The notes below the pieces were generated by a model. It did no database searches, had not been told where the DNA came from, and worked only from the letters and a program-made list of their open reading frames with translations. The position numbers and the translations under genes were made by a program. Positions 36,653 to 48,193 of a DNA stretch of 64,000 nt are shown here, in pieces. Where the stretch lies: positions 703,484,885-703,548,884 of the forward strand of contig CM068367.1 of assembly GCA_034769895.1 (NCBI GenBank). Reading direction: 5' to 3'. Source of the DNA: Magicicada septendecula. Its lineage: Eukaryota > Arthropoda > Insecta > Hemiptera > Cicadidae. How positions within the stretch are numbered: position 1 is the stretch's first letter; each line of letters starts with the position of its first letter.

Positions 36653-39600
36653 TGACTGATCAAGAACGTTTAGACGATAATGAACGTGTTAGAGTCAGAA
36701 CTTCTCAAAGGCGAGCAGAAGAATCGGCAGATCAGCGGGAAGAAAGACTTGAAGTCTTACGAGTTGAATCGAGAAGAAGAAGAGCAGCACAATCGTCTCA
36801 ACAACGCCAAGAACAATTAGATCAACAGCGAAGACGTATGCAGTTGCAATATCTGAATGATCGAGCTTCATATCACCGAATTGCTTTTTCATACTAACCG
36901 GATATTCAATACAATACCTCATGTAAATTCGTTCAAATCGGAAAAATGGACAAAGTTTGTCCGCACTGCACAGCAATGAAATTTAAAGGAGAAACCCCGG
37001 GAATGTGCTGCGCGAGCGGAAAAGTGAAGCTACCTGAACTTGAGCAGCCAAAAGAACCACTGAAAAGTTTGTTAAATGGAATTACTGATGATTCAAAACA
37101 TTCCCTCAAAAACATCAGAAATTACAATTCCTGTTTTCAGATGACTTCATTCGGCGCTAACGTTATAGCGGAGCATTTTATGCCGACATTTAAAATTCAG
37201 GGAAAAATTTACCACAGAGCTGGCTCTTTGCTTCCTTTTCCCAGCAATAACCATAAATTTCTCCAAATCTACTTCATCGGAGATGAAAATGACCAATTGA
37301 ATGCACGCTGCCAAATCTCTACTGGAATCAGAAGGCATATTGTTGAGTCGTTGCAAAAAATGTTACATGACAACAATAATTTAATTCGGATGTTCAAAAA
37401 TGCGATTGATCTCATGCCATCAGACAGCCATAGAATTGTTATTCGTGCTGATCAAACACCAGCCAGTGAGCATGTCAGACGATATAACGCGCCAACAATT
37501 GATGAGGTAGCAATTGTCATGGTTGGAGAATTTCATCCTCGCGATATCGTTTTGCAGCGCAGAAATGAGCAACTACAAGAATTTCTGACACTCATAGATG
37601 CTACGATCCATTGCAATATCCAATTATGTTTCCAGACGGTCAAGATGGTTATCATTTCAACATCATAATGATAAACACAGTCACAGGTGAACACACAGGC
37701 AAAAAAGTTAGTTCAATGAATTATTATTCCTATCGGATTATGGTACGTGAAAATGAAGATAACCATATTCTGAAATGCCGTCAGCTCTTCCATCAGTACA
37801 TCGTTGATATGTACGCGAAAATAGAGTCGGAACGACTACTATTCATTAGGCTCAATCAAAAGAAACTGAGATCAGAAGAATATATACATTTGAGAGACGC
37901 GATAAGTAATGATGGTGATGTAAGCAACATAGGAAAGATCACCATATTGCCTGCCACATATACTGGTAGTCCGCGACATATGCACGAATATGCGCAGGAC
38001 GCTATTACGTATGTGCGGAAATATGGTCGTCCTGATCTTTTCATTACATTTACATGTAATCCAGCATGGGATGAAATAAAAGAGTTACTACTTCCAGGAC
38101 AAACTCCTACTGATCGCCACGACATAACAGCACGCGTTTTCAAACAAAAGCTAAAGACATTAATTGATTTCATCACTTCACTACATGTTTTCGGAGAAAC
38201 ACAATGTTGGATGTACTCTGTGGAGTGGCAAAAAAGAGGATTGCCACATGCGCACATTCTAATATGGCTTACTGTGAAGATAATGCCAAATGAAATCGAT
38301 ACAGTAATATCTGCCGAAATACCAGATCCCACAATTGATAATGAGTTGTTTGAAGTTGTGACCAAGAACATGATACACGGACCATGTGGAGCAATCAATA
38401 CAAATTCACCGTGTATGATCGATGGAAAATGCTCTAAACGGTATCCTCGAGAGTTGTTAAAAGACACAATTACTGGCAATGATGGTTACCCACTATATCG
38501 ACGAAGAAGTACAGAAGACAATAGAAAAGCAATTACTTTGAAAGTGAGAGGAAATGACATTGAGGTCGATAATCGTTGGGTTGTTCCATATTCACCACTT
38601 TTATCGAAAACTTTCAAAGCACATATCAACGTTGAGTATTGCAATTCTGTGAAATCCATAAAATACATTTGTAAATACGTCAACAAAGGCAGCGATATGG
38701 CCGTGTTTGGAGTTTCAACATGAAGTAATTTAGATGAAATCTCTCAATATCAAATCGGCAGATATATAAGCAGCAATGAAGCTGTGTGGCGTATTTTAGG
38801 ATTTCCAATCCACGAGAGGGATCCAACTGTCGTTCATCTTGCTGTCCATCTTGAAAACGGACAAAGAGTGTATTTCACGGAACAAAACATACAGGACAGA
38901 GCAACAAATCCACCGAACACAACATTAACAGCGTTTTTTCTATTATGTCAAGCAGATGATTTTGCAAGAACTTTGATGTATGCAGACATTCCGACTTATT
39001 ACACTTGGAACGCAACACGAAAGAATTTTGAAAGAAGGAAGAGAGGCAAAGCAGTAGTTGGACAACCTGGAATATTTTCATCAAATGCTTTAGGAAGAAT
39101 ATACACTGTACATCCGAACAACGCTGAATGCTTTAATTTACGGTTGCTTCTGATTACCGTTCGTGGTCCAACATCATTTATACATTTACGAACAGTGGAT
39201 GGAATAGTACATAATACGTATCGGAGTGCATGCGAGGCACTTCATTTGCTGGAAAACGACGATCATTGGGACAAGTCAATTGAAGATTCATCCGCCACTT
39301 CTAATCCATTTCAAATACGTACGCTGTTCGCAATTATTTTATCTACACGTTCCCCGTCACAACCAGTACAATTGTGGGAGAAATACAAATACTACATGGC
39401 CGAAGATATTCTGTACAGAATGCGTCAAGAAACACAAAATCATGGCTTGGATTTCACAGAAGAAATATACAATGAAGCGCTAATCTTCATTGAGGATCTT
39501 TGTCTTGCAATGTGCGGCAAGTTGTTGGCACAATTGGTAATAACAGCACCGAATCGGTCCATCAATGCAACATTCGACAGAGAACTGCTCAGAGAGCAAT

Positions 39601-41021
39601 CATACATCCGAAATGACTTACAGCTGTTCGTCCAAGAAAATACACCGAAACTCCTTCCAGAACAAAAGATAGCATTTGATACCATCATACAAGCTGTGGC
39701 CAACCAATCCGGTTGATTGTACTTTTTGGACGCTCCAGGTGGAACTGGAAAAACGTTCTTAATTTCCTTGATCCTGGCTAAAATCCGTTCAAACGGCCAT
39801 ATTGCGTTAGCTCTTGCTTCTTCAGGCATTGCTGCCACGTTGATGGAAGGAGGGAGAACAGCGCATTCAGCTCTTAAACTGTCACTAAACATGCACTTTA
39901 CAGAAAACCCAACACGTAACATTTCAAAAACATCAACTGGAATGGGAAAGGTTCTTCAGGCGTGCAAAATCATTGTATGGGATGAGTGTACAATGGCTCA
40001 CAAGAAGTCATTGGAAGCATTAGACCATACATTGAAAGACTTGCGAAATAATCAGGTTCCATTTGGCGGAGCATTGGTGTTACTATCCGGTGACTTCAGG
40101 CAAACCGGTGGCTTCCAGTTATACCTCGCTCAACACCAGCTGATGAATTGCATGCCTGCTTGAAATATTCAACTTTTTGGAGCAAAGTCAAAAAAATGCA
40201 TTTAACAACAAATATGAGAGTTCAGCTTCAAACCGATCCAACAGCTGACATATTTTCAAGACAATTACTCGAGGTCGGCAACGGCACTGTACCTACAAAT
40301 CCAGAAACAGAAAAAATCACCTTCCCATCTGATTTCTGCAACATCGTGAATTCAAAAGAAGAATTAGTAGACAAGGTTTTCCAAAGCATCGAAACAAATT
40401 ATCAAAATCACGCATGGTTGAGCGAAAGAGCCATTCTAGCGGCTAAAAATGTCGACGTACACGATATGAACATCATTCTAAACAGAATCGCAGGTGAAAC
40501 AGTGACATACAAATCCATTGACTCCGTGATGAACCAAAGTGAAGTAGTGAATTTTCCAACGGAATTTATTAATTCTCTCGATGTTCCCGGATTACCGTCA
40601 CACATTCTGAATTTGAAAATTGGAGTGCCAATTATATTACTCCGAAACAACAATCAGCCAAAGTTATGCAATGGCACACGATTAGTAGTTAAAAAATTGA
40701 TGAACAATCTAATTGAAGCAACAATTCTGATTGGACCTCATAAAGGTGAAGACGTACTACTTCCACGAATACCACTCATTCCGACCTACATGGCGTTCGA
40801 GTTCAAACGACTTCAATTTCCAATACACCTTGCGTTCGCTGACTATCAATAAAGCGCAAGAGCAATCTTTGCAAGTGTGCGGTTTGAATTTAGAAAACGA
40901 TTCCTTCTCTCATGGGCAATTATACGTCGCATGCTCCAGAGTCGGTAAACCGTCTGATCTTTATGTTTATGCAGAAAACGGACAAACAAAAAATGTAGTC
41001 AATCCACTAGCTTTGCAATAA
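36653..41021 (+). pseudogene. RepHel (HUH replication initiator plus PIF1 helicase), broken
   Basis: Arginine-rich N-terminus, then a Helitron N-domain with CPHCTAMKF at about 36961 and SCFQMTSFGA near 37131. The HUH nuclease follows: RGLPHAHILIWL near 38236 carries the metal-binding histidines, and YICKYVNKG near 38665 carries the catalytic tyrosines. The PIF1-type helicase has Walker A APGGTGKT at 39732-39755, Walker B IIVWDE near 39972, GDFRQT near 40090, and the C-terminal SHGQLYVACSRV near 40909. Lesions: in-frame stops at 36895 (TAA), 38721 (TGA) and 39714 (TGA); frameshifts near 37600, 40100 and 40830. All key motifs survive, so inactivation is fairly recent. In intact form it would nick, unwind and copy one strand for rolling-circle-like transposition. 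Confidence 0.88.
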
Positions 41022-41178
41022 AAAATGATTTTCTGTGAAAAACATCTTTTTTCTTCCTTTCCTTTCATTCCACAGCAACGCAAGGCAGGGTATTGAATTG
41101 AATGATGTGTTTTCTCGGCGAATCTATGTTCGCTAGAATACTTTTTTTTACTTTCCCATTCATTTCATATCAGACTGA

Positions 41179-41209
41179 GCCACAGCGAAGCGTGGCCGGG
41201 TTTAGCTAG
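41179..41209 (+). terminator. Helitron 3' hairpin and CTAG terminus
   Basis: GCCACAGCGAAGCGTGGC forms a stem with a short loop. Thirteen bases on, the element ends in CTAG. This hairpin is the transposition stop signal in Helitrons. Confidence 0.85.
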
Positions 41210-41235
41210 TTTATCTATAATCTAAGGTTACATAG
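41210..41235 (+). repeat. 14-nt inverted Penelope tail plus right copy of the 12-bp direct repeat
   Basis: 41210-41223 (TTTATCTATAATCT) is the exact reverse complement of 36088-36101 in the Penelope 3' region. 41224-41235 (AAGGTTACATAG) repeats 36030-36041. Confidence 0.65.
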
Positions 41236-41899
41236 GCTACATTTGTAACTACTTCTGTTTTCATTAATTGCTCCAAATTTCTGAATAAGATGAAATGGCT
41301 ATTTTATTTAGCACTTTTCATGTTGTAAATTTATCAGTGGTGTTTTGATTGCTTGGATCTCTTCATCAAAATGTGTAGTGGTTTGGCCGTCGTGCCTTCA
41401 GCCGAAGTCGACAGCGGTATTCCAGAGACTGAAGAATGAGGCTGTAAGAAATGAATAGGTAACATACTCGTTTGCAGTTAAACGAGTTGGGCAGTGTCCA
41501 GGAGTGGGAGGCACCCTCGACGACACTATTCATTCAACTCTCAGTCTTCGAGCCATCAGTATATATACAGTGGTATGTTCTGCGACGTGTTCCTACAGGA
41601 CTGATGTAAAAAGAAGTTTGAGTTCAGTTGGTTGGACAATTTCTTGCTTCTACTAGCATCATCAAGCCGGCAATGTGGTTTGCAAAGCAGCCAAGTAAAG
41701 AGGGCATTTCGCACTGAACGTGTTTTTGTACTTTTGGCGCCTGGATCTTGTAATGCCGGTCTATTCCGAGCGCAAGGATGCCGGCTGATCTCTCGGTAAC
41801 AATAAAATTTTGGCCACATATCTCACCAACAGTAATTGACAGCTGAGGTGTAATGACGTCATTCATGCTTCACAATATAAACTTTGTGCTGGGCTAGTG
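41236..41899. other. Unassigned stretch between composite and LINE relic
   Basis: Minus-strand open frames at 41556-41866 may belong to the LINE downstream of its reverse transcriptase, but I cannot match them. Otherwise there is nothing to assign. Confidence 0.4.
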
Positions 41900-43950
41900 C
41901 GTAATACCTCTGTGGCATCACTTTGTACAGGATCTAGATTTTTCCGTCGTGTTCGGGTGCTTTTCTCGCTTTCGACAAAGGTGGAAACAATCGTTTTTGT
42001 CGCCTGTGTAGAAAAGCCTGTACTTTTAATATTTCCAACTAACTTGCCTATACAGCCTTGCGCTTTCCACTATATCACAGCCGTTGCCTTAGCTGAGTAG
42101 AACAGCGCAGGATAGTCAACATACAAGCACTTCCCAACGGATGTTTCTATACCCTCAAAGATCTTGATATCTATAGTATATAACGTGCTACTCAATGGAT
42201 ATCCTTGCTGTACTTCATTTTCCAGCTCTAGTGGGGCCGACAGCGTTTGCCTGACTCGAAACCGGAAAGTCCTGCCCCGACAAAGCTGAGATTCCCTCTG
42301 AACTATCAATCATTTAATTTTTTCAGAACCTATCTCCTTGTTTCATCGTATGATTTCTCCAAGACGCAACCATGTGTTTGCATTCAGTGAAACTACTTCG
42401 ATGAATTACCAGTTGATAACCATTAGTAGAATGATGCTTCCGGAATCTTCACTGGTATACGATCAGTAGGCCGTGTTTTTTAAGACACCACGTGAGCCGG
42501 TTGTTAACAGTTTCTCTTCGAGCCGATGTGTTACTCTTCAACAGTTTCAAAAACAACACGTCAACAATACTGGATGATAGTTCTCTGCTTTAATGGGATC
42601 ATTTCCAGATTACGAAGCGTGATGATAATCGCCTTTTTCCAGAGTTTTGGATAGTCCCCTTACATACTGATGGTGTTTTATAACGTGCCATTAGTGTAAC
42701 CATAGTCCCGGAGTCGATATTCCTCGTATGGAATATTCTGTAAGGAATATCGTCCGGTCCCGCTACAGAGTCACGACAACGTGGATGGCAAACTGTAATT
42801 CCCTCGTGTGAAAGCCGTATGACCTTTAGTTTCGAAATCAAGACCGGTTTCGACTTCGTCTTTTCTTGCGCGGAAATCGTACTGACATTGGCATATCCCA
42901 CAGCCAAAGTGTCAGCAATTTCATCAGAGTTGCGTATCGAGTCACCAGGGTTCTCTATACATGTGATAGGATTAAACACTAATGCTCCATACTTCTGTTA
43001 CTGGAGTCGACCTACTAATGGTCGAGGCTTATTTTTTATAGCATGATCTCTCCGCAGCTCGACAAGCAGTGGTTCGAAGTCGCGTAAAAGTGATGCAATT
43101 GTCTTCGGTCGGCGCTCGATTGTACCTGTTCAAGAGTCGTCTCTTCTCTCTTGCGTCTCTAATATCGGTATACTACCGCGGTACCGGTGTTCTGAATGAA
43201 GGATCGCCAGTCCGTGGGATACGGTCGGTGACTGCTAATGTGGACAGCAGCAGTAAAACTATGTACATTTGCTTCTACGTTTCCATTAACATCTGTAGAT
43301 GACATAGCCGCTGTGAAGCCTAGCCAATAAACACTGTCCACGCGCCATCTTTTCGGCATGCTCTTAGGCGTTCGTGTTGTTAGGAGCACTAGGAAAGGGT
43401 CGCTCCCATCAAGGTCTGGAAGGACTCTCCACGACAAAAATGGGACACGTCTCGGGCTTCAGATCTAAAGATCGATAGCCGAGAAAGTGTCAATTCCAAT
43501 ATTAAAATGAGTGTTCGCGCCAGTATTTAAAAAGACAAACGCGTTGTTGAGCAACAGATCTTCAGTTCTTATTCTAGCGTTGTTCGTTCTCTGACAACCC
43601 CAAGTAGGACTGTGGGCGTTGAACTTTCCCACTAGGAGTACTGGAGATGGTAGCTGTTCAACCAGGCCCTGTAGAACGTCTGCTTCTCTTGTGGAATCTG
43701 GTGAATACATACAGGCATATCGTCATCTTCAGTGGCTGTAGAAACACTGATAGCTACTGCTTCAGAGGCATAGAAAGCATAACATGTGTGGCAGGACAGG
43801 TCTTGCCACAATACCTTCCCTAGCTCTGATATTCAGTGTAACATCACAGCGGAAGGACTCATATCCCCTCATATCAAGGTGTTCCTGCAGACCCATCTAC
43901 ATTGGTATATGTCTGGCCAGTAGCATCTTCGGTTCACAATAATGCGAAGT
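41900..43950 (-). pseudogene. Jockey/I-type LINE relic: endonuclease and reverse transcriptase
   Basis: Minus strand, in order. The endonuclease region has GKFNAHSPTWG near 43640 (family form GDFNAH) and TFSAIDL near 43470. A post-endonuclease stretch starts SWRVLPDLDGSDPF near 43430. Reverse transcriptase motifs are AGPDDIPYRIF near 42750, ENEVQQGYPLSSTLY near 42200 and LYVDY near 42130, where the catalytic YVDD has become YVDY. NDCFHLCRKREKHPNT follows near 41970. Many frameshifts and stops occur between the blocks. The D-to-Y change at the active site alone would inactivate it. The exact clade and the element's ends are not resolved. Confidence 0.7.
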
Positions 43951-44443
43951 GTTATCATTTGTGTTACACTGAAGGGTGCTCTGCTGAATGCCGAAGAGTC
44001 ATTTGCTGAGGACTGTGCTTAATTTCGTAGCTTCCATTTTGACCAACCTTAATTTTTCTTCCCCAAATTGTCAAGCTCTGCCTGGCATCAAGGTCTGTGA
44101 GATCACTAGTACCGACAATGTAACTGAATTCGGATCTAGATCTCATCTCATGGTCATCGGGGACATTTCCATGTCCCTGTTTTTATTTTTAAGAAGTCCT
44201 CCCTGGACTATTTTGGTCTATTTGGAAGGACGGGGCGATGGACAATGGTATCCTCTTGCTGTCTCCTTCTCACTGGTGGTGGCCGCAGTCGCAAGGTCTT
44301 GATCCCGCCATTCTTGGCAGGCGAGTTTAGGGTTTTACAGCAGACCTGATGTTATCATCTGTACTCAAGCTTGCTACAACTTCACTTCGTACTTCAGAGA
44401 ACAGTAGAAGTTATTAGAGGAAAAGGTGATATTATGAGCCATG
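43951..44443. other. Unassigned, possibly LINE 5' portion
   Basis: A minus-strand open frame at 44146-43964 could be a remnant of the LINE's upstream region. No motif supports this. Confidence 0.35.
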
Positions 44444-44445
44444 TA

Positions 44446-45083
44446 TAGGGTAGACTGGGCAAGAATGTGCACTTAAATTTTAAATTCATCTCAAACTGCA
44501 CTCATTGCACTGAGACACATTATATTTTTACAGAAATATCACGAATCCTTAAGGTTTGATTAAGACCCCCTTTTTATAATTTCAACTACTGCAACAAATG
44601 TAAATAATTATATTTTCAAAACGTGTCAAATGGAAACTTTTGCCCTCATATGTAAAAAACTAATAATGCTCACTTCAAATAGTAGTGGGGTATGATTTAT
44701 AATGTGAACTTTCGCCCCACCAATCTGTGCAAACTTTGCCCCGCAGGCTACTTTTTTGCTATTTGACCAGTGCTGTTATCTATTATTATAGTTTAATACT
44801 ATAACTCCTAGTTTCAAAAAGATAAATTTGACTCTTTACTCAGTAATCTGTAGGCATTATAAAGTTTCCCAAATATCAACATATTACATCAAAACTAGTG
44901 AATTCAGTATTTATGCATTGTAAGTGATTGGAAGGTAATAGAACAACAAAAGTTAGCTCACAAGACACTAATTAAATTAACTACAGATAAATATTTAGTA
45001 CTGTCAACAATTAGACTCCCAACACTTAAATTTCCGCAATGCGAACTCTTACCTGCCCTGCACTCTTGCTTCACTCTGCCCTA
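44446..45083. mobile_element. Candidate MITE with imperfect TIRs and TA flanks, 638 bp
   Basis: The left end TAGGGTAGACTGGGCAAGAA pairs imperfectly with the complement of the right end (TAGGGCAGAGTGAAGCAAGA). Each is bordered by TA (44444-44445, 45084-45085). GCCCC/GGGGCA words recur inside near 44700-44745. No coding sequence. This style occurs in several TA-targeting families. Confidence 0.5.
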
Positions 45084-45214
45084 TAATGCGAGCTCCCTCA
45101 AATAGCGTTGAACCATTCAACCTAGGCATTGGAAGTGTAAGGTTTTAACATTGAAAATGTTTATAAGGATGTGTCGCACATTTGCGGCCGACCGCTGGTG
45201 CGTGATCGAAAATG

Positions 45215-45265
45215 GGAACCGGTGAGTTTCCATAGAAACTACTTCTTTGTTGTCAATAATGTAGT
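45215..45265 (+). repeat. Dispersed-repeat fragment shared with the 58-60 kb region
   Basis: CCATAGAAACTACTTCTTTG followed by a TGTAGTACACATATA-like run resembles 58188-58208 joined to 58378-58415. It is probably a short piece of the same repeat family. Confidence 0.45.
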
Positions 45266-45329
45266 ACACATATAAAACTTCGCTTATGAATGCGACTACA
45301 TTTAACTTATAATCTGTACATTGGTAAAT

Positions 45330-45383
45330 GAAGAATGAATTCATTGATTGGTGAATGAAGAATGAATTCATTGATTGGTGAAT
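45330..45383 (+). repeat. 27-bp tandem repeat, two copies
   Basis: GAAGAATGAATTCATTGATT plus GGTGAAT occurs twice in direct succession. Confidence 0.85.
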
Positions 45384-45868
45384 GAACATAAATATATATA
45401 TTTTTTAGATTTATTGAGCATTTTCAATGCCCTTCTCTGTGCATTACATTTGTGCAATGCCTGTAAATTTTTTATTTTTTAGATGAGCTTTATGTCTATA
45501 TAATGGGTTCAACACATAGACACCACGTACTAACCAAAAGGTTACTATGAGTGGGTTTGATCATGGTAAACCCATTCTAGTACTGAAGAGGACCACCACA
45601 ACATCCTGTTCATGTTGTGCTGATGCCACTAAAACTTTAGTACGAGGGTATAAGGAGATAAAAGATGGACTATTTGAAATCTCAGAGGACAATGAAGATT
45701 CAGTAAAATCCAATTACATTGTTCTAAGTTTGCATTAAAAAATGGCTAAGTTGGAAACAGGGTTCTACGCATCACTTTGGGATGATATCTTGGAACAAGT
45801 TAACAAAACCATATGTTTCATATGTTTTACCTGCAATATATTTAAAAAAATTGTTTTAGAGCTGCATT

Positions 45869-46955
45869 ACTAGTAGTTTGCAATACAATCGCTAAGATGG
45901 CAAATGTTGGACCCCAAAACATAATTTTTTATGTTTGGTGTGCAATAACTTTGCTATAAAACAAAGAAAATTTCAAATAAAATTTATTGAGAATTTATTT
46001 CTGAGAAAATTGATTTAAATAATGCTAGTTAACAACAAATACAAGTCTGAGCAATCTGACTTGGAATAGAAAACAAAATGTGATAGAAGATGTTACGATT
46101 CTAAAGGGAACAAAAACAATTGATGATTATAAAATATTTTTAATTTAAGTTATATTACTCTGAACAAAATATTGGCATCACTTACTGAATTCATTGAAAT
46201 CTAATTTGAAAGTGATCTTTCAAATCACAAATAATGTTCTTAGTAGAGTAGCTTTTTAATTATGTTTGTGTTGAGAACTTAAGTTTAATCTGTGTTTATT
46301 GGTATTAGTCCCATTTTTTTACTGGAAGAAGTCTCACTGTTGGTACAAATGGACATGTATTTTTAACATGATGGAGCTCCTGCACATTCTACTTATGAGG
46401 CAATTTTTAAATCGACATTTTTCTAGAAAATGAATTGGTTGTTCTTGGAGGACTTGACTGGCCACCAAGACTTCCAGATGAAACTCATTTAGTGCTTATG
46501 GGGTTGGATGAACTGGTCGCTTGAACAGGAACGTAAAGATGATCTGAGATGAGCAATACAAGAACTTCAAATATGAGTTACAAAGTGCATTGGTTTTAAT
46601 AGTGAGATTATTCATTATTCATTAAAAACAAATTAATTTGTATGTTTTTTTTAACATTATTTCAAGATAATACAGTATAATATTTATTTGATTTAATGAT
46701 GATAACTTTTATTTTTTTGTTGCATTTATAAGTGTAACATTTCTACCATGTTAAAGTAAAATTTTTAAAATTTATATTTATATTAAACTAATGCTATTTG
46801 TATCAATTTTGTCAGAAGTAAATCTCCACAAATTTTGTTAGAATATTTTCTTTGTTTATTATCAATCTATCAGAGGTATTGCACACCATACCTAAAAAAT
46901 TATTTTCTGATTCCACTTTTAGCACTTTTCAGCAACTTTCTTGCAAACTACTAGT
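45869..46955 (+). mobile_element. Mariner/Tc1-like element relic with long imperfect TIRs
   Basis: ACTAGTAGTTTGCAA at 45869-45883 is inverted at 46941-46955. Similarity of the two ends continues inward for about 100 bp, for example TTTGGTGTGCAATA near 45933 and its inverse near 46875. Inside is a transposase fragment (46366-46530) with HDGAPAH and, one frame on, WPPRLPD, both standard mariner/Tc1 catalytic-region motifs. No clean TA duplication is visible. Confidence 0.65.
46366..46530 (+). pseudogene. Fragment of a mariner/Tc1-type transposase
   Basis: HDGAPAHSTYEAIF at 46366 corresponds to the second catalytic aspartate motif of IS630/Tc1/mariner transposases (usual form HDNAPAH or HDGAPAH). 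It ends in a TAG. After a frameshift, LDWPPRLPDETHL matches the region of the third acidic residue (usual W-P-P-x-S-P-D-L). The spacing fits, but everything upstream, including the DNA-binding domain and first aspartate, is gone. Confidence 0.65.
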
Positions 46956-47405
46956 GATAAACTTCTACTCTGGGACTGTTTTTTTCATATTTTACTATTA
47001 TATGGGACTATTAATTTTGCCCACTTTTTCTGTGCCCGGAACTGTCTTACAGAAACATGGGCAAAATTGTCAAAAGGGAAAAAGCTAAATATAAGTAGGC
47101 CTATAATACTACTCCAATTTTTTTTATTGGTAAAAATGTAAAATTTTACGTTCTTACCAATAACAAACGTTTGTTACAAGTGGACAACTGGACAACAAAA
47201 TCCAAGAAGGAAAAAGCATTTTCGGTATTTGTTTATACGACATTCTTTTTTTAATTTTTAATACTAGAATCACCTCATGAAATATTTCCCTTTCATCCTG
47301 GAACATTCGTTGTGTACTAAAAATAAGTGATAAATGATATATATATATATAAATTCATAAAAAGTCGCATTGTTTTATTTTACTAACAACTGTTAGCTTC
47401 ACTAT
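46956..47405. other. AT-rich non-coding stretch
   Basis: Only a short (TA)n run near 47338-47350 is notable. Confidence 0.6.
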
Positions 47406-47418
47406 TTGCAGTTGGATC

Positions 47419-47727
47419 CTCCTCCTATGGCGCTACAGCCCAAGTCGGGCCCTGGCCTCCACCAATCTCCGCCTCCAATCTACTCTATCCATTGCAGCCC
47501 TTTCCAGTTTTGCAGCCCTATGTCCCTCGCCTCCTCTGCAACGCCATCTTCCCACCTCTTCCTCGGTCTGCCTCTAGGTCTTGTTCCCTCCCATGTACCC
47601 AGCAGAGCCCTTTTGGGGTTCCTGCCATCCTCCATTCTCATAACATGTCCAGCCAACGCAATCTTTGCATACTTATAAATTTTGAGACTGGTATCTCTTT
47701 ATATATTTGATATAATTCATTGTTGTA
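47419..47727 (-). mobile_element. 5'-truncated LINE tail with 13-bp target duplication
   Basis: TTGCAGTTGGATC occurs at 47406-47418 and 47728-47740. Between them the minus strand encodes the C-terminal end of a LINE reverse transcriptase protein: AGHVMRMEDGRNPKRALLG then RPRGRPRKRWEDGV. H-V-x-R-M followed by G-R-P-x-x-R-W is typical of many arthropod LINEs. One frameshift lies near the end. Extreme 5' truncation and the duplication fit target-primed reverse transcription. Confidence 0.78.
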
Positions 47728-47740
47728 TTGCAGTTGGATC

Positions 47741-48188
47741 AATAAGCGAAAATCGGTCTATTGACAGCGCATTTCTTCAAGAAATAGACAAACTGTTAGT
47801 GCAACTAAATGGTAATAAATAATATCATGAGTAACAGGCCAACTAGGCAGTAGAACTACACAGAAAATGACGGACTCTGGTAAGAAATTTGTTTAAAAAA
47901 TGCATGCAAACTACACTGACGGAATTCTGTGTAAGGATTCCGTGGCCGATTACCAAACTGATGTTTTTTAAAAGTAAAGCCTTTACATGATCAGTAATTT
48001 ACGTTCACTTCATATTTTAAAAATATTTTTAGTGTTTTTAGTTTATTTCACAAAGTTACCTCATGTTGATATCCTGACAACAGACAAATCTCCATGCGCT
48101 CATGAAACTGTCTGGCTGGAATTTCATAAATCGCATGTTAGTCGAATCATGTGAGTAGATCGTGTATGTTCTGTTCAGCCTAGGAATG
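47741..48188. other. Unassigned flank of the Gypsy element
   Basis: No motif is visible. This is the left insertion flank of the LTR element, ending with target copy GAATA at 48189-48193. Confidence 0.5.
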
Positions 48189-48193
48189 GAATA

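Larger units (their letters stand above)
36653..41209 (+). mobile_element. Helitron, nearly complete but 5'-truncated
   Basis: A RepHel coding region fills the element. The 3' end has the expected hairpin (41179-41196, stem GCCAC/GTGGC) and then TTTAGCTAG, ending in CTAG at 41209 followed by T, the classical Helitron 3' terminus. The 5' end should be TC after a host A. A TC after A exists at 36660, but the coding sequence already starts there, so the normal 5' leader is missing or replaced. A Penelope fragment lies directly upstream. Confidence 0.85.
45084..45868. other. Non-coding stretch with a two-copy tandem repeat
   Basis: It holds the 27-bp tandem repeat at 45330-45383 and a short match to the segments at 58370 and 60320 (see repeat at 45215-45265). 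The 63-codon frame at 45547-45738 is unrecognised. Confidence 0.45.

Noticed and set aside
37856-38479. 207-codon minus-strand open frame inside the Helitron
   Set aside because: It is antisense to the HUH nuclease region, a shadow frame.
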